Source of the DNA: RHKX01 sp963839535
GTDB lineage: Bacteria; Actinomycetota; Thermoleophilia; Solirubrobacterales; 70-9
Direction: 5' to 3'
Assembly: GCA_963839535.1 (NCBI GenBank)
Contig: CAWIVF010000009.1
Span: forward strand, 186,001 to 250,000
DNA length: 64,000 nucleotides
A program made the position numbers and the translations under genes. Below the pieces are notes generated by a model. It saw nothing but the letters and a program-made list of their open reading frames with translations, was not told where the DNA came from and did no database searches. Positions 8,493 to 18,108 of this stretch are shown piece after piece. The number at the start of each line of letters is the position of its first letter. Positions within the stretch are counted from its first letter, which is position 1.

Positions 8493-9636
8493 TCAGGCCC
8501 TCGCGTCCTCCTCGTTCGCTGCCGGCAGAGGCGCCTCGCTCGGGGCGGGCGTAGCGGGAGGGCTTGTCCCCCTTCGCGCTGCGCAGCCGGGCGTCGGCGA
8601 CGGCCAGGAGCCCCTCGAGCGTGTCGGCGTCCTCGGGGAAGCGGGCCACGCCCATCGAGCAGCCGACCGGGTTGCCGTCGGCCGAGATGCGGCCGACCGC
8701 CGCCGCGAGGCGGTCGCCGAGCTGATCGGCGGCGACCCGGTCGGTCTCCGGGGCGACGATCGCGAACTCGTCCCCGCCCTGGCGGACGACCACGTCGTGA
8801 TCGCGCACCCCCGCCATCAGCGCCAGGCCGACGTCCTGAAGCACCGCGTCCCCCCGCTGATGCCCGTAGCTGTCGTTGATCCGCTTGAAGTCGTCGAGGT
8901 CGATCACGAAGAGCGCGAGGCTGTGCCCGTAGCGACGGTGACGCCGGAGCTCCTGCGGGACCCTCACGGTGAGCATCCGGTAGTTGCCGACGCCGGTGAG
9001 CGGGTCCCGCTCGGAGAGGTCGCGGTAGCGCTCCTCGCTCGACTCCAGGCGCTCGCGCAGGAACGCGACGGAGACCCCGGCGAGGATCAGCGTCGGCACG
9101 AGGATCAGGCTGTCGATCAGGATCTCGCGGGCGCTCTCATCGCTGTAGATCAGGGGGGCGAAGGTGAGCAGCGCGGCGAAGCCGATATGGGCGGCGATCC
9201 AGCGGCGGTCGCGGAACACGTAGGCCACGAAGATCGCGATGAACGTGTAGTAGGTGGCGAAGCTGAGGTCGGCGAGGGCGACCGTGAGTGCGATCTCGAG
9301 CGTCGCGACGACGGCGATGATGTGGAGCCACCGCCGCGGCGCGCGTCCGGCGAGCAGCCAGCAGACGACGCCGGACAGGAACGCCAGCAGCGGGAGCAGG
9401 TAGACCGTCGGCGGATGCGCGGGCTCGTGGAGGGCGTCGGGGAGCACGGCCCCGATTCCCCCGCCGGCGAACAGGACCGCGGCGAGCAACCAGTTGAGGC
9501 GGGTCTGCTCACGGCGAGCCGCGAGCTGCTCGTCGCCGTCGGGGACGGAGGGCGGCGGGCCGGTCGGCGGACCGGCGGCTGCGGCGATCGCCGCCCGCAG
9601 TCGCCCGAATGGACCCTCACCCCTTGCGTTTGCCAC
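8493..9636 (-). CDS. Membrane-bound diguanylate cyclase (GGDEF), with one likely indel near its end
   Basis: Starts at 9636 (MANARGEGPFGRL). About six TM helices span residues 45-225 (for example LLAAVLFAGGGIGAVL, TVYLLPLLAFLSGVVCWLL, HIIAVVATLEIALTVALA, ILIDSLILVPTLILAGVSV), then a GGDEF domain: RDPLTGVGN, LALFVIDLDDFKRINDSYGH and the active loop RQGGDEFAIV. An inhibitory I-site RDHD lies five residues upstream of GGDEF, so product feedback is likely. It makes cyclic di-GMP from GTP. Read literally, the frame runs on to 8314 with a polyproline tail antisense to the DUF2207 poly-Gly. A one-base shift in the G-run near 8540 gives a natural end, PSEAPLPAANEEDARA, then TGA at 8495-8493, which I adopted. 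Confidence 0.9.
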
Positions 9637-9687
9637 CGATTCAACCTACCGGTTGGTCCAGCGTTTTCCGGGGCGCGGGGACCGGAA

Positions 9688-10161
9688 TCAGGAGTCTGCG
9701 GAGACCTCGGGCTCGTGGCGGACGGGGAAGTTGACCGAACGGGCGATGAAGCAGTTGCGATGGGCGGCGTCGTGGAGGCTCCGGGCCCGCTCGACCATCC
9801 CCGGCTCGGCGACCACGACGCGCGGGCGCAGCAGCACGTCGGTGAAGCGGCCGCTCCCGCCGGGCTCCTCGACCATCGTGCCGACCGGGTCGTCCTCGTA
9901 GCCGACCACGACCACCCGCGCGGTCGCGCAGGAGTGCAGGTACCAGAGCAGGTGACACGCGCTCAGCGAGGCGACGAGGAGCTCCTCGGGGTTGTAGCGG
10001 CTCGCGTCGCCGCGGAAGCCGGCCTCGGAGGAGCCGAGGAGATCGGGCTTGCCGGCGGCGGAGATCGTGTGGTCGCGCCGGTAGCCGGCGTAGGAGGCGG
10101 TCCCGGCTCCCTCGTCGCCGGTCCATTCGACCCGGAGCTCGTAGCGGTGCTCGGCGCTCAA
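9688..10161 (-). CDS. OsmC-family peroxiredoxin
   Basis: 158 residues from TTG 10161 (LSAEHRYELRVEWTG). The OsmC fold is clear: YAGYRRDHTISAAGKPDLLG, SSEAGFRGDASRYNPEELL, the first redox Cys in VASLSACHLLWYLHSCA and the second in AAHRNCFIARSVNFPV. Members reduce organic hydroperoxides with thiols, the two cysteines forming a disulfide. The start codon overlaps the stop of the upstream GH5 gene (TTGA at 10161-10158), indicating translational coupling, and no better start is available. It ends 51 nt from the start of the diguanylate cyclase gene; that spacer contains a short CAACC/GGTTG hairpin. Confidence 0.9.
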   Translation of the reverse strand: MSAEHRYELRVEWTGDEGAGTASYAGYRRDHTISAAGKPDLLGSSEAGFRGDASRYNPEELLVASLSACHLLWYLHSCATARVVVVGYEDDPVGTMVEEPGGSGRFTDVLLRPRVVVAEPGMVERARSLHDAAHRNCFIARSVNFPVRHEPEVSADS

Positions 10162-11660
10162 CGGGGCGAGAGGACCACGTTGACGGAATTCGCCCCGCGA
10201 TCGGCGCGGACCGTCACCCTGGGGCCGCTGCGGCGCGCCACCGAGCCGCCCTGCACGCGAACGCGGTAGCCGTCCGGATACTGGATCCGGGGGGCGAAGA
10301 TCAGCGTCCTGCCCCGGCGGAAGCTCCCCCGCCCGCTGATCCGCGCTCGGGTGTAGGTGAGGCGGAAACGGCGGGTCTCGGGGTTGAAGCCGTAGCTGCG
10401 GGGTGTACCCGCGACGACCTGGGGATAGGGCCGGGCGAGCGCCTGCGAGCTTGTCGCGGAACACGTTGTCGACCGGTGGGCGGGCGCGCGGGGTCCTTGA
10501 CGATCGCCTGGACGTCCCCGGGCCCCTGCGTGGTCGGGTCGTCACAGCCGCAGTAGTGCCACTCCTGCCAGGAGACCATGTGCTCGTCGGCAAGGCCCGC
10601 GATCCGCTCGAGCGTCGCCACATCCTCGGTGGCCCCGAACTCGGAGAGCATCAGCGAGTCGCCCGTGCGCTCAGCCTGCGCATCCGCGTTGTCGAACACG
10701 AGGGCGTCGAGCGCATCGCAGCTGCTCGGCCCGCCGGCGACCAGGCCGGTGAGGCAGTAGTCGTGGAAGCTGAAGCCCTGATTCGGCCCGAGGTCGGGCA
10801 GGCTGGTGTCGGCGCCGAAGTTGAAGAGCACGTGCGGCTCGTTGAAGATGATGTGCGTCCGGTCGTGGGCGCGGATGCCCCTGATCACCTTCTTGTGCAT
10901 CGCCGCGAGCGGCCCGCGGTCGAACTCCGGGCATCCCTCGGTGTTCGCGCAGGTCGCGAAGTCGCTCCCCGGCCACGGCTCGTTCATCACGTCGTAGCCC
11001 ATCACCCCGTCGTCGGAGCGGAAGGCGCGGGCGACGCGCGCCCACGCCGCCGCGTAGCGCTCCTGCAGGCCGACGCCGCCCGGCCCGGCGGCGTTCGCCC
11101 AGAAGTTGTCGAAGGCCCGGTTGAGCCCGGGGCTGGTCACGTAGGAGGTCGGGAAGCCCGTCAGGGGCTGCGCGGGCACGCCGTCGTCCAGGGTCGCCCA
11201 CGCCGGCCAGCCCTCCCCCTCGAAGCGCTCGTTGTAGAGGTCCTGGTGGAAGTCGATCATCGAGTAGATCCCGCGCCGGTAGAGGGTTCGCTCGAGCTTG
11301 CGGAGGCGCTGCACGTAGGCCCCGTCGTACTGGCCCGGCTGCGGCTCCACCGCGGCGTAGATCAGGCCGAGGCGAACGGTGTTGAAGCCGTGGCGGGCCA
11401 GGAAGCGGGCGTCATCGGCGCCGAAGCCGACCGCCCCCGGGTGGTAGGGCGGCCGCTTGTAGACCATGTTGAGCCCGTGCAGGATCACGACCTTCCCGTG
11501 GGCGTCCGTCATCCACCTGCCCTCGTTGACGAGCGGGCCGGAAGGGACCGCCACGCGAGCCCTTGGCGTCGGCGGCGGCGGGGAGGGCGACGAGGAACGC
11601 GGCCAGAACGGCCAGGAGCGACGCCGCCCGCGTTCCCGCTCTGGACCCTGACCAGGACAT
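10158..11660 (-). CDS. Secreted GH5 glycosidase, endoglycoceramidase-like (frameshifted)
   Basis: Starts at 11660 with a signal peptide (AASLLAVLAAFLVALPAAADA). The mature enzyme follows in a shifted frame (break near 11555): GKVVILHGLNMVYKRPPYHP, HGFNTVRLGLIYAAVEPQPG, YSMIDFHQDLYNERFEGEGW, the acid/base YDVMNEPWPG, GFSFHDYCL and the nucleophile SLMLSEFGATED. HQD-Y-E-F-GEGWPAWA and the two conserved Glu are typical of GH5 endoglycoceramidase-type enzymes, which release oligosaccharides from glycosphingolipids. Two further breaks near 10500 and 10450 precede a beta-sandwich C-terminus (YGFNPETRRFRLTYTRARI to RGANSVNVVLSPR). Secretion suggests use of external glycolipids or glycosides. The substrate class is inferred. 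Confidence 0.82.
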
Positions 11661-11717
11661 CTCGCGGCCGAGCCTACTGCGGCCGCCGCGCGACCGGCGC
11701 AGCCCGGCGGCCCTCGG

Positions 11718-12404
11718 TCAGTTGCCGTCCGAGGAGAAGTGCTGGTAGTCGGTCGGCCCCGGCCAGAGCCCGCCCCACTCCCAGCCGATCAGGCGATCCA
11801 TCGCGCCGACCACGGGCCCGTGGCGGTGGATCATGCCCTTGCGGTGGTCGCTGCGGTCCGCGTAGGGACGACCCTCGGGCGGGGACACGTAGGACCCCGA
11901 GACGTAGGGGTTCTCGCGCGGGTTGATGTCGATCGCCTTGCCGTAGGCGTGCCGGGACCACCTGTTCGTCCCGTTGACGAAGCGGCAGTTGAAGGCCGAG
12001 GTGTTGTCGTGGCCCATCGAGCGATGGTCGTCGCCGCCGTAGCGGTCGATCAGCTCCATCCGGCGGATCCGGAAGCGCTTGGCGAAGAGACGGGCGAAGA
12101 CGTCGACCATGCCACGCGCGTAGCGCTCGTGGATGACGAGCCGGCCGCCGCGGGGACGACCGTGGAAGTCGAGGTAGGTGACCCGCACCAGCCGCAGCCG
12201 GCCGAGGCCGACGGGGCATCCCTCGTGCCAGGAGACCCCGGTCATCCGCCGGCGCAGCTCCGGGCTGAGCTGCTCCACCTTGCCGTGGAATCCGTCCGGG
12301 CGGGCCGCCGTGGACTCAGGGGCGGGCCTCGCCGCGGCAGATGCGGCGGGAAGCGCAAGGGCAATGCAGGCGAGCGCGGCGACGAGCGGTCCGAGGCGGC
12401 GCAC
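11718..12404 (-). CDS. Secreted M15-family D-alanyl-D-alanine carboxypeptidase-like protein
   Basis: 228 residues from GTG 12404 with a signal peptide (LVAALACIALALPAASAAA). The catalytic half carries the M15 zinc pattern: TSAFNCRFVNG, SRHAYGKAIDINPRENPY (Zn His and Asp) and GGLWPGPTDYQHFS (third Zn His), plus ELIDRYGGDDHRSMGH. This corresponds to the VanY/peptidase M15C type, which cleaves D-Ala-D-Ala or L-Ala-D-Glu bonds in peptidoglycan. It starts 7 nt from the end of the SDR gene in the same direction. It should be secreted to the cell surface for wall turnover. An intact product with all ligands visible. Confidence 0.85.
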   Translation of the reverse strand: MRRLGPLVAALACIALALPAASAAARPAPESTAARPDGFHGKVEQLSPELRRRMTGVSWHEGCPVGLGRLRLVRVTYLDFHGRPRGGRLVIHERYARGMVDVFARLFAKRFRIRRMELIDRYGGDDHRSMGHDNTSAFNCRFVNGTNRWSRHAYGKAIDINPRENPYVSGSYVSPPEGRPYADRSDHRKGMIHRHGPVVGAMDRLIGWEWGGLWPGPTDYQHFSSDGN

Positions 12405-12410
12405 GTGGAG

Positions 12411-13223
12411 CTACCCGGACTCGGCGGCGTCGGCCCCGGTCTTCGTCGTCATCATCCCCGCCGCTCCACCGGAGAGAGCCCGGCGCACGAGCCCGGGCGC
12501 GAGGAAGCGCAGCACCGGGATCAGCCCGTAGGGCCGGGGGACGTAACGCTCGGCCTTGCCGCCGGGCCCCGCCTCGAAGATGGCCTCGGCGGCCTTCTCC
12601 GGCGTCGAGACGAGCCAGCGGGTGGCGGCCTTGGCCCGCAGCTCCTCGGCCGGGAATCCCTCCGTCGCGATGAAGCCGGGAAGCACGTTGCCGACGTGGA
12701 CGCCGTGACGGCGCTCCTCGAGGTGCAGGGAGTCGGTCCAGCCCGCGAGCGCGAACTTGCTGGCCGAGTACGCCCCGGAGCCCGCGCGGGAGATTCGCCC
12801 GGCGGTGCTCGAGACGTTGACGATCGAGCTGGGAGCCGAGGCGCGCAGCAGCGGCAGCAGCGCCTCGGTGAGCCTGACGACCGCGTCGAAGTTGAGCTCC
12901 ATCGTGCGCTTCACGTTCTCGTGGCCGACGTCGCCGAACTCGCCCCGCCAGGCGGCGCCCGCGTTGTTGACGAGCAGGTCGAGGCGGTCGTGGTGCTCGC
13001 CGACGTGAGCGAGCACGCGGTCGGGAGCGTCGGCCTCGGTCACGTCCGCGGCCAGCCAGGTGACCGGGACGGACAGGGACCCGGCGAGCTCGCGCAGCCT
13101 GTCCTCGCGGCGGGCCACGAGGATCAGCCGAGTTCCCTCCTCCCGGGCCAGGCGGCGCGCCGTGGCCTCACCGATGCCGCTCGACGCGCCCGTGATCAGC
13201 GCGACGTACCCGTCGTCCGCCAT
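12411..13223 (-). CDS. Short-chain dehydrogenase/reductase
   Basis: 270 residues from ATG 13223, whose A is shared with the upstream TGA (TGATG), so it is translationally coupled to the quinone reductase gene. Classical SDR motifs: cofactor loop ALITGASSGIGEATA, NNAGAAWRGEF (NNAG), catalytic Ser in IVNVSSTAGRI and Tyr/Lys in AYSASKFALAGW. RREDRL after strand 2 suggests NADP preference. The C-terminus (PYGLIPVLRFLAPGLVRRAL) is hydrophobic, as in membrane-associated lipid or steroid SDRs. The substrate is unknown. The frame is open for 198 nt upstream, but the coupled ATG is the natural start. Confidence 0.9.
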   Translation of the reverse strand: MADDGYVALITGASSGIGEATARRLAREEGTRLILVARREDRLRELAGSLSVPVTWLAADVTEADAPDRVLAHVGEHHDRLDLLVNNAGAAWRGEFGDVGHENVKRTMELNFDAVVRLTEALLPLLRASAPSSIVNVSSTAGRISRAGSGAYSASKFALAGWTDSLHLEERRHGVHVGNVLPGFIATEGFPAEELRAKAATRWLVSTPEKAAEAIFEAGPGGKAERYVPRPYGLIPVLRFLAPGLVRRALSGGAAGMMTTKTGADAAESG

Positions 13224-14218
13224 CAGGCCTCCCCGGCGACGTCGAGGACGATCTTGCCGGTGGCGCCGCGGCCGTCGAGAAGGTTCAGCGCGTCGGCGGC
13301 CCGCTCGAGCGGGAAGCGCGCGCCGACGATCGGGTCGACGTGGCCGGAGGCGACGAGCTTGTCGATCTCGGCGCCGATCTCGAGGTTCAGGTCGGGCTTG
13401 CCCATGACGTAGGCGCCCCACCCCGCGCCGATCACCTCGGTGTTGTTGAGCAGGAGCCGGTTGACCTTCACCTCAGGGATCGAGCCGGCGGTGAAGCCGA
13501 CGACGACCACGCGGCCGCCCTCCGCGAGCGAGCGGAGCGAATCGGTGAACCGGTCACCGCCGACGGGGTCGATGACGAGATCGACGCCGCCGCCGGAGAG
13601 CTCCTTGGCCTCGTCCTTCCAGTCGCCGTCGGAGCGGACGACCTCGTCGGCCCCCGCGCGCCGCGCGACCTCCTCCTTCTCGTCGGTGGAGACCACGCCG
13701 ATCGTGCGCGCGCCGAGGCCCTTGCAGACCTGGATCGCGGCGCTGCCGACGCCGCCCGCGGCGCCGTGGACGAGGACGGTCTCCCCCTCCTTCAGCCGGC
13801 CGCGGGTGACCAGCGAGAACCAGGCAGTGTGGTAGTTGAGGATCAGCGCGGCCCCCTGCGCGAAGTCGAGCTCGTCGGGCAGCGCGAAGGTGAGGAACTC
13901 CGGGGAGACCGCGACCTCCGCCCAGGCGCCGAGCATCGGGAAGGCGGCAACCCGGTCGCCGGCCTTGACCGCGGCCCCCTCGGGAGCGCTGCGGACGATT
14001 CCGCCGACCTCGCTGCCCGGCACGAACGGAACCGGCGGCTTGAGCTGGTACTCGCCCCGCGTCTGGAGGAGCTCGGGAAAGGAGACCCCGGCGACATGGA
14101 CGTCGACGACGACCCCCCGCCCCGGAGTGAGCATGTGCGACCCCTCCGGCTCCGGCAGATCCACTTCCCGAAGAGCCGAATCAGGCCCCGAGGTCTCAAC
14201 AATCTGAATGGCTCTCAT
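13223..14218 (-). CDS. NADPH:quinone oxidoreductase (zinc-independent MDR family)
   Basis: 331 residues from ATG 14218 (MRAIQIVETSGP), the usual start of this family; the longer open frame to 14329 adds only a low-complexity leader. GroES-like N-terminus (VDVHVAGVSFPELLQTRGEY, PFVPGSEVGGIV) and a Rossmann domain with LVHGAAGGVGSAAIQVCKGL. No structural or catalytic zinc cysteines are present, placing it with QOR/acryloyl-CoA-reductase-like enzymes that reduce quinones or enones with NADPH. It heads an operon with the SDR gene (overlapping stop/start) and possibly the M15 gene. The specific substrate cannot be deduced. Confidence 0.9.
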   Translation of the reverse strand: MRAIQIVETSGPDSALREVDLPEPEGSHMLTPGRGVVVDVHVAGVSFPELLQTRGEYQLKPPVPFVPGSEVGGIVRSAPEGAAVKAGDRVAAFPMLGAWAEVAVSPEFLTFALPDELDFAQGAALILNYHTAWFSLVTRGRLKEGETVLVHGAAGGVGSAAIQVCKGLGARTIGVVSTDEKEEVARRAGADEVVRSDGDWKDEAKELSGGGVDLVIDPVGGDRFTDSLRSLAEGGRVVVVGFTAGSIPEVKVNRLLLNNTEVIGAGWGAYVMGKPDLNLEIGAEIDKLVASGHVDPIVGARFPLERAADALNLLDGRGATGKIVLDVAGEA

Positions 14219-14394
14219 ATCCTCCAACCTATTCAAGTCGGCGGGCCCGCCGCCCCTCACCCCAGCACCCGGTCGCCCACCATCGACGGTCTGAGGCGGC
14301 CGGTCGGGGGGCGGTGCAGCCGAACTCAAGGAGCCGCGCCGGCGGCGACCGGAGGCCGCACGGTGCCCCGACCGGCCGCCCCGTCGAACCGCGG

Positions 14395-16858
14395 CTACTT
14401 GCGGGGCCGGTGCCCGTCGAACGAGATCACCTGCTGGAGCCCGCTCGGGCGGTTCGTGTACCTGATCGTCTTCAGGTTGAGCGGCTTGAACTGCAGGACG
14501 TCGGCCTCCTCGCGCCAGCCCTGGGGGTCACCGCTGCCCTGGGCGGCGGCGATCTCCTCCCCGGACTGCTCGAGCGCCTTCCAGATCGACCTCTGGCAGG
14601 CCTTCAGCTTGCCCTTGCCGCAATAGGCGTTGTTGAAGGGATCGGGCTGATCGATCCCCAGGAGCCGCTTGATGTCGCGGTCGAAGTACTGGTACCAGCC
14701 CGAGTACTGGTTCTTCTCCGGCGGTTGATCGAAGCGGGGAAAGAGAGCGTCGAGCTCGTCGAGGAGCTTCTGCGACCCGATGCGCGGGCGCATGAACGCG
14801 TCCGCGATCCTGCTCCACGAGCCGTCCATGACGGCGACCCCGGGGTGATCGGCGAACCCGTCGCCGTCGCGGTCCAGGCGGCTTCCGCCGTCCGCGTTCC
14901 AGTCGACCAGGACCTTCAGCATCTCCTTCGCCCTGGCGCTCGGCGCCTTCGAGCCCTTGAGCAGCTTGGCCAGGAGCGGGACGGTGTCGATCGCGCGGAT
15001 GTCCTGCGTGCCCGCCGCGTTCATCGCCGCCACGAGGGTCTTCAGCGAGAACTTCCCGGTCTGGCTGAGGCGTCTCATGTTCTTCCGGAGCAGGTCAACG
15101 CGTCCCACCGAGCCACTTCGTCCCCACTCGTTGTCGGCCGAGGCGAAGCCCGGCGCCATGATCTGATTCCAGTTCACGATCGTGCCGTCCCTGGGGTCGG
15201 CGTCGTGGGGATGCGCGTCGCGGCCGATGAAACCGCGCCACTCGTACTTGCCGTTGCCGTTCGTCAGGAGCCCCGGATCGACGGACCTCGGCCGCACGGG
15301 CAGCCGTCCCGTCGTGAACGCCGCGATGTGCTTGTCGTCGATGAAGAAGGAGTTGAAGGTCTGCGGGCTCTTGTTCGCCGCCCGGTAGAAGTCCTTCGGG
15401 TTCCGGATCGACCCGTTCGAGAGCTTGCGATTGAAGAGCAGGTCGAGCGTCTCGCGGCCGATCGAGGAGCGCTTCGAGGAGATCGCCACCTTCTTCCCGT
15501 CTACGGTCGCATAGGCGACGACCGGCCCGTGCACCGTTGTCCTGAAGCTCACCGGGTCGCCGTTGAGCGTGCCGGCGTCGAACGTCCCCATCTCGCGGCA
15601 CTTGCCCTCGTACCTGTACCTCGTGTCGCTGTCGCCGCAGAGCGTCTCCGCGTACTGATCGACGATGTCACCGCTCGCCGAGGTGAGGGTGTTCGCGAAG
15701 TCCTCACCGCGTCCGATCAGCATGTAGCCGGGGAACGGCGCCGAGGTGGCGCCGCGCCAGACCAGCCCGGGAGCCTGCATGTCCATCTCGTAGACGAGGC
15801 CGGGATAGAAGTACTCGATCTGCGGCCCGCCGACCATCAGCGGGTCGCCGGTCGTCGAGCGGTCGCCGGTCACCATCAGGGTGTTGGATGCCTGCGTCGG
15901 CTCCTCGGCCGGCGAGGTGCTCTTCACCTGCGCTCCCGTCGACACGGGCTCGTAGCTGCCCGGGTCGATGATCACGTTGCCCTTCGGGTCGTCGGGGATG
16001 TCGCCGTAGTGGAACTTCCGGTCGAGGGTCGCCGGAGTGCCCTTCGTGCGGAACTGGCGCAGGTCGTTGAAGATCGACAAGCCCTTTCGCTTCCCGTGCT
16101 CCTTCTGCAGGGAGGCGAGGAACTGGGTGCGGCGTCCCTCGTCGCCGCCGCCCTGCCCGAGGAACTGCGCCTTGAGCGCGTTGACCGCGTAGATGTCGTT
16201 GCGCGTCCAAGGGGGCTGCGGGGAGTTCGAGAAGTCGAGGTACGCGTTGATCCCGGCGATGTAGACGTCGATGTCGTGCAGGACGGCCTTGCCGCCCTTG
16301 CCGGCGCCCTTCAGCACGGCGGTCTGCTTGGCGATCGTCGCCTCGGTCTGCTCGCTGGGAACGAAGTTGTCGAGATCCTTGATCAGGTCGATCGCCTTGA
16401 CGCCGGGGACGTCGATCGCCGCCACCCGGGCGTTGAAGCGCGCCTGGGCCAGCAGCAGCGCGCGGTCCTCGGCGATGAGCCATCCCGCTGCGAATACCCC
16501 GCCGTCGTGGGTACTGGAGACGACGTGCGGGACGTTGAACTCGTCCCGGGTGATCTTGATCTCGGGATGACCGGGGATCACCTCGGGCGTCCCCGGCCCG
16601 TCGGTCCCGAGGCTGCCCAGCGCCTCGCTCTTGAAGTACTGGGACAGGTCGCTCTTGCTTGACGTTGTCGAAGAGCGGCGTCAGCCCGTCGTACATCTCC
16701 GCCTGGCGGTCGGCGTCCGGCGGCGGTGGGATCGATCCGTACTGACCCGAGGGGAAGATGTTCAGCGCGGTGGCCGCGTAGTCCTTGGCGCTCGCGGCGG
16801 CTATGGGGCCGGCCAGCGTCGAACCGATCACGGCAAGGGCCAGAACGCAACGCTTCAT
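14395..16858 (-). CDS. Secreted penicillin acylase family protein (one frameshift)
   Basis: About 820 codons from ATG 16858 with a Sec signal peptide (VLALAVIGSTLAGPIAAASA). One frame break near 16665 separates the N-terminus from the rest. The Ntn-hydrolase precursor layout is visible: alpha-chain IKITRDEFNVPHVVSSTHDG and GWLIAEDRALLLAQARFN, then the autocleavage site before the nucleophile Ser in PTQASNTLMVTGDRSTTGDP. The beta chain follows with GGPQIEYFYPGLVYEMDM and FAGWY-like regions to the end. These periplasmic or secreted amidases hydrolyse N-acyl side chains (beta-lactams, acyl-homoserine lactones, lipopeptides). The substrate is not predictable. The remainder of the chain is intact for over 700 residues, so the single break is likely an error. 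Confidence 0.88.
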
Positions 16859-16963
16859 CGGTCTCTCCTCGTTCCCCCGAACGAAAACCGCGGCCGGCGG
16901 CTCGCCGGCTGCTCTCCGCTCAGGACGATAGAGAAGAGTTCTCAGCGGCGACCCGGGTCGGGC

Positions 16964-17971
16964 CTAGGTCGTCTTCTTGTCGTCCGGCTCCTCGCGCGGC
17001 TCGAGCTGGATCTCGCGGTCCGCCCTCGGCACGCCGGCATCGAGCTCGCGGCTGCGCTCCCGCTCGGCGTTGAGCTGCATCCCGAACAGCAGCGCCAGGT
17101 TGCTGATCCAGAACCAGACGAGCAGCGAGATGAGCCCACCGAGGGTCCCGTAGGTCTTGTCGTAGGAGCCGAAGTTGGCGACGTAGAACGCGAACGCGGC
17201 GGAGACGAGGATCCAGACGACCAACGCGACCGCGCTGCCGACGGTGATCCAGCGGAATCCCGGGAGCTTCACGTTCGGCGCCGCGTAGTAGAGGACGCCG
17301 ATCATCAGGATCAGGATCGCCAGGAGAGCCGGCCACTTGGCGATGTCCCAGACCGTCGTCGCGGTTTCGCCGACGCCGATCGCATCGCCGACGGCTTCGA
17401 CCACCGGTCCGGTCATGACCAGCGCGATGGCGACCACGGCGAGCAGCAGGATCATGGCCAGGGTGACGAGGAGCTGCAGCGGGCGCAGCTTGAAGAAACC
17501 GCGACCCTCCGGGGTCTCCCAGATGATGTTGGAGGCGCGGATGAACGCCCCGACGTAGCCGGACGCCGACCAGAGTGCGGTGGCGATGCCGACGAACAGC
17601 AGGACCCCCGCCGCGGACTGGTTCGAGGTGATCGACTGGATCGGCCCGGCGAACGTATCCGCCCCGGTGCTCGGGCCGATGTCGGTGACGATGTCGGTCA
17701 GCGCCTGCGTCGTCTCCTTCGGATCGGCGACCAGGCCGAGGATCGAGACCAGCGCGATCAGCGCGGGGAAGAGCGAGAGCAGCCCGTAGTAGGTGAGCGC
17801 TGCCGCCCAGTCGGTCATGTTGTCCTCCTGGAACTCCGTCCCGGCGCGCTTCAGCGTCGGCCACAGCCCGGTGCGCGGGTCGGCGCCCTCCGGCGCGTAG
17901 TCGGCGCGGGTCGGCTCGACCTCGTCCTTCGGGTCGTCGTCGGCGTCGAGTCCCACCTGGTCCGGCGTCAC
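16964..17971 (-). CDS. YihY/BrkB-family membrane protein
   Basis: 335 residues from GTG 17971, supported by GGAGG about 10 nt upstream (17980-17984). A charged 50-residue N-terminus is followed by the YihY/BrkB core: NMTDWAAALTYYGLLSLFPAL, QSAAGVLLFVGIATALWSAS, IIWETPEGRGFFKLRPLQL, then helices near residues 155-185, 205-230, 240-265 and 285-305 (TLGGLISLLVWFWISNLALL). The family (once called RNase BN) are six-TM envelope proteins of uncertain function, sometimes tied to envelope integrity. The C-terminal tail is highly charged (PREEPDDKKTT). No enzymatic residues are recognised. Confidence 0.9.
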   Translation of the reverse strand: MTPDQVGLDADDDPKDEVEPTRADYAPEGADPRTGLWPTLKRAGTEFQEDNMTDWAAALTYYGLLSLFPALIALVSILGLVADPKETTQALTDIVTDIGPSTGADTFAGPIQSITSNQSAAGVLLFVGIATALWSASGYVGAFIRASNIIWETPEGRGFFKLRPLQLLVTLAMILLLAVVAIALVMTGPVVEAVGDAIGVGETATTVWDIAKWPALLAILILMIGVLYYAAPNVKLPGFRWITVGSAVALVVWILVSAAFAFYVANFGSYDKTYGTLGGLISLLVWFWISNLALLFGMQLNAERERSRELDAGVPRADREIQLEPREEPDDKKTT

Positions 17972-18108
17972 CGGCTACCGCCTCCGGTCGTCGAATTCGA
18001 AGATTCCATGCCGGTTCCCTTCTCGCGCCTCCGAGGCGTCCCGCGCCCCCTGATCCGTCTCCGATACCCGCGTTCCCCAGGGACTAACGGGGCAGGCTGA
18101 GACTCCGG

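Noticed and set aside
7339..10269. A very long + strand open frame of about 976 codons
   Set aside because: Only its first third matches the DUF2207 protein; the rest is antisense to the diguanylate cyclase and OsmC genes and has the Arg/Gly/Asp bias of a shadow frame.
14314..16662. Long + strand open frame antisense to the penicillin acylase gene
   Set aside because: Composition is Val/Arg/Asp/Leu repeats typical of the complement of a high-GC gene; the opposite strand has clear Ntn-hydrolase motifs.
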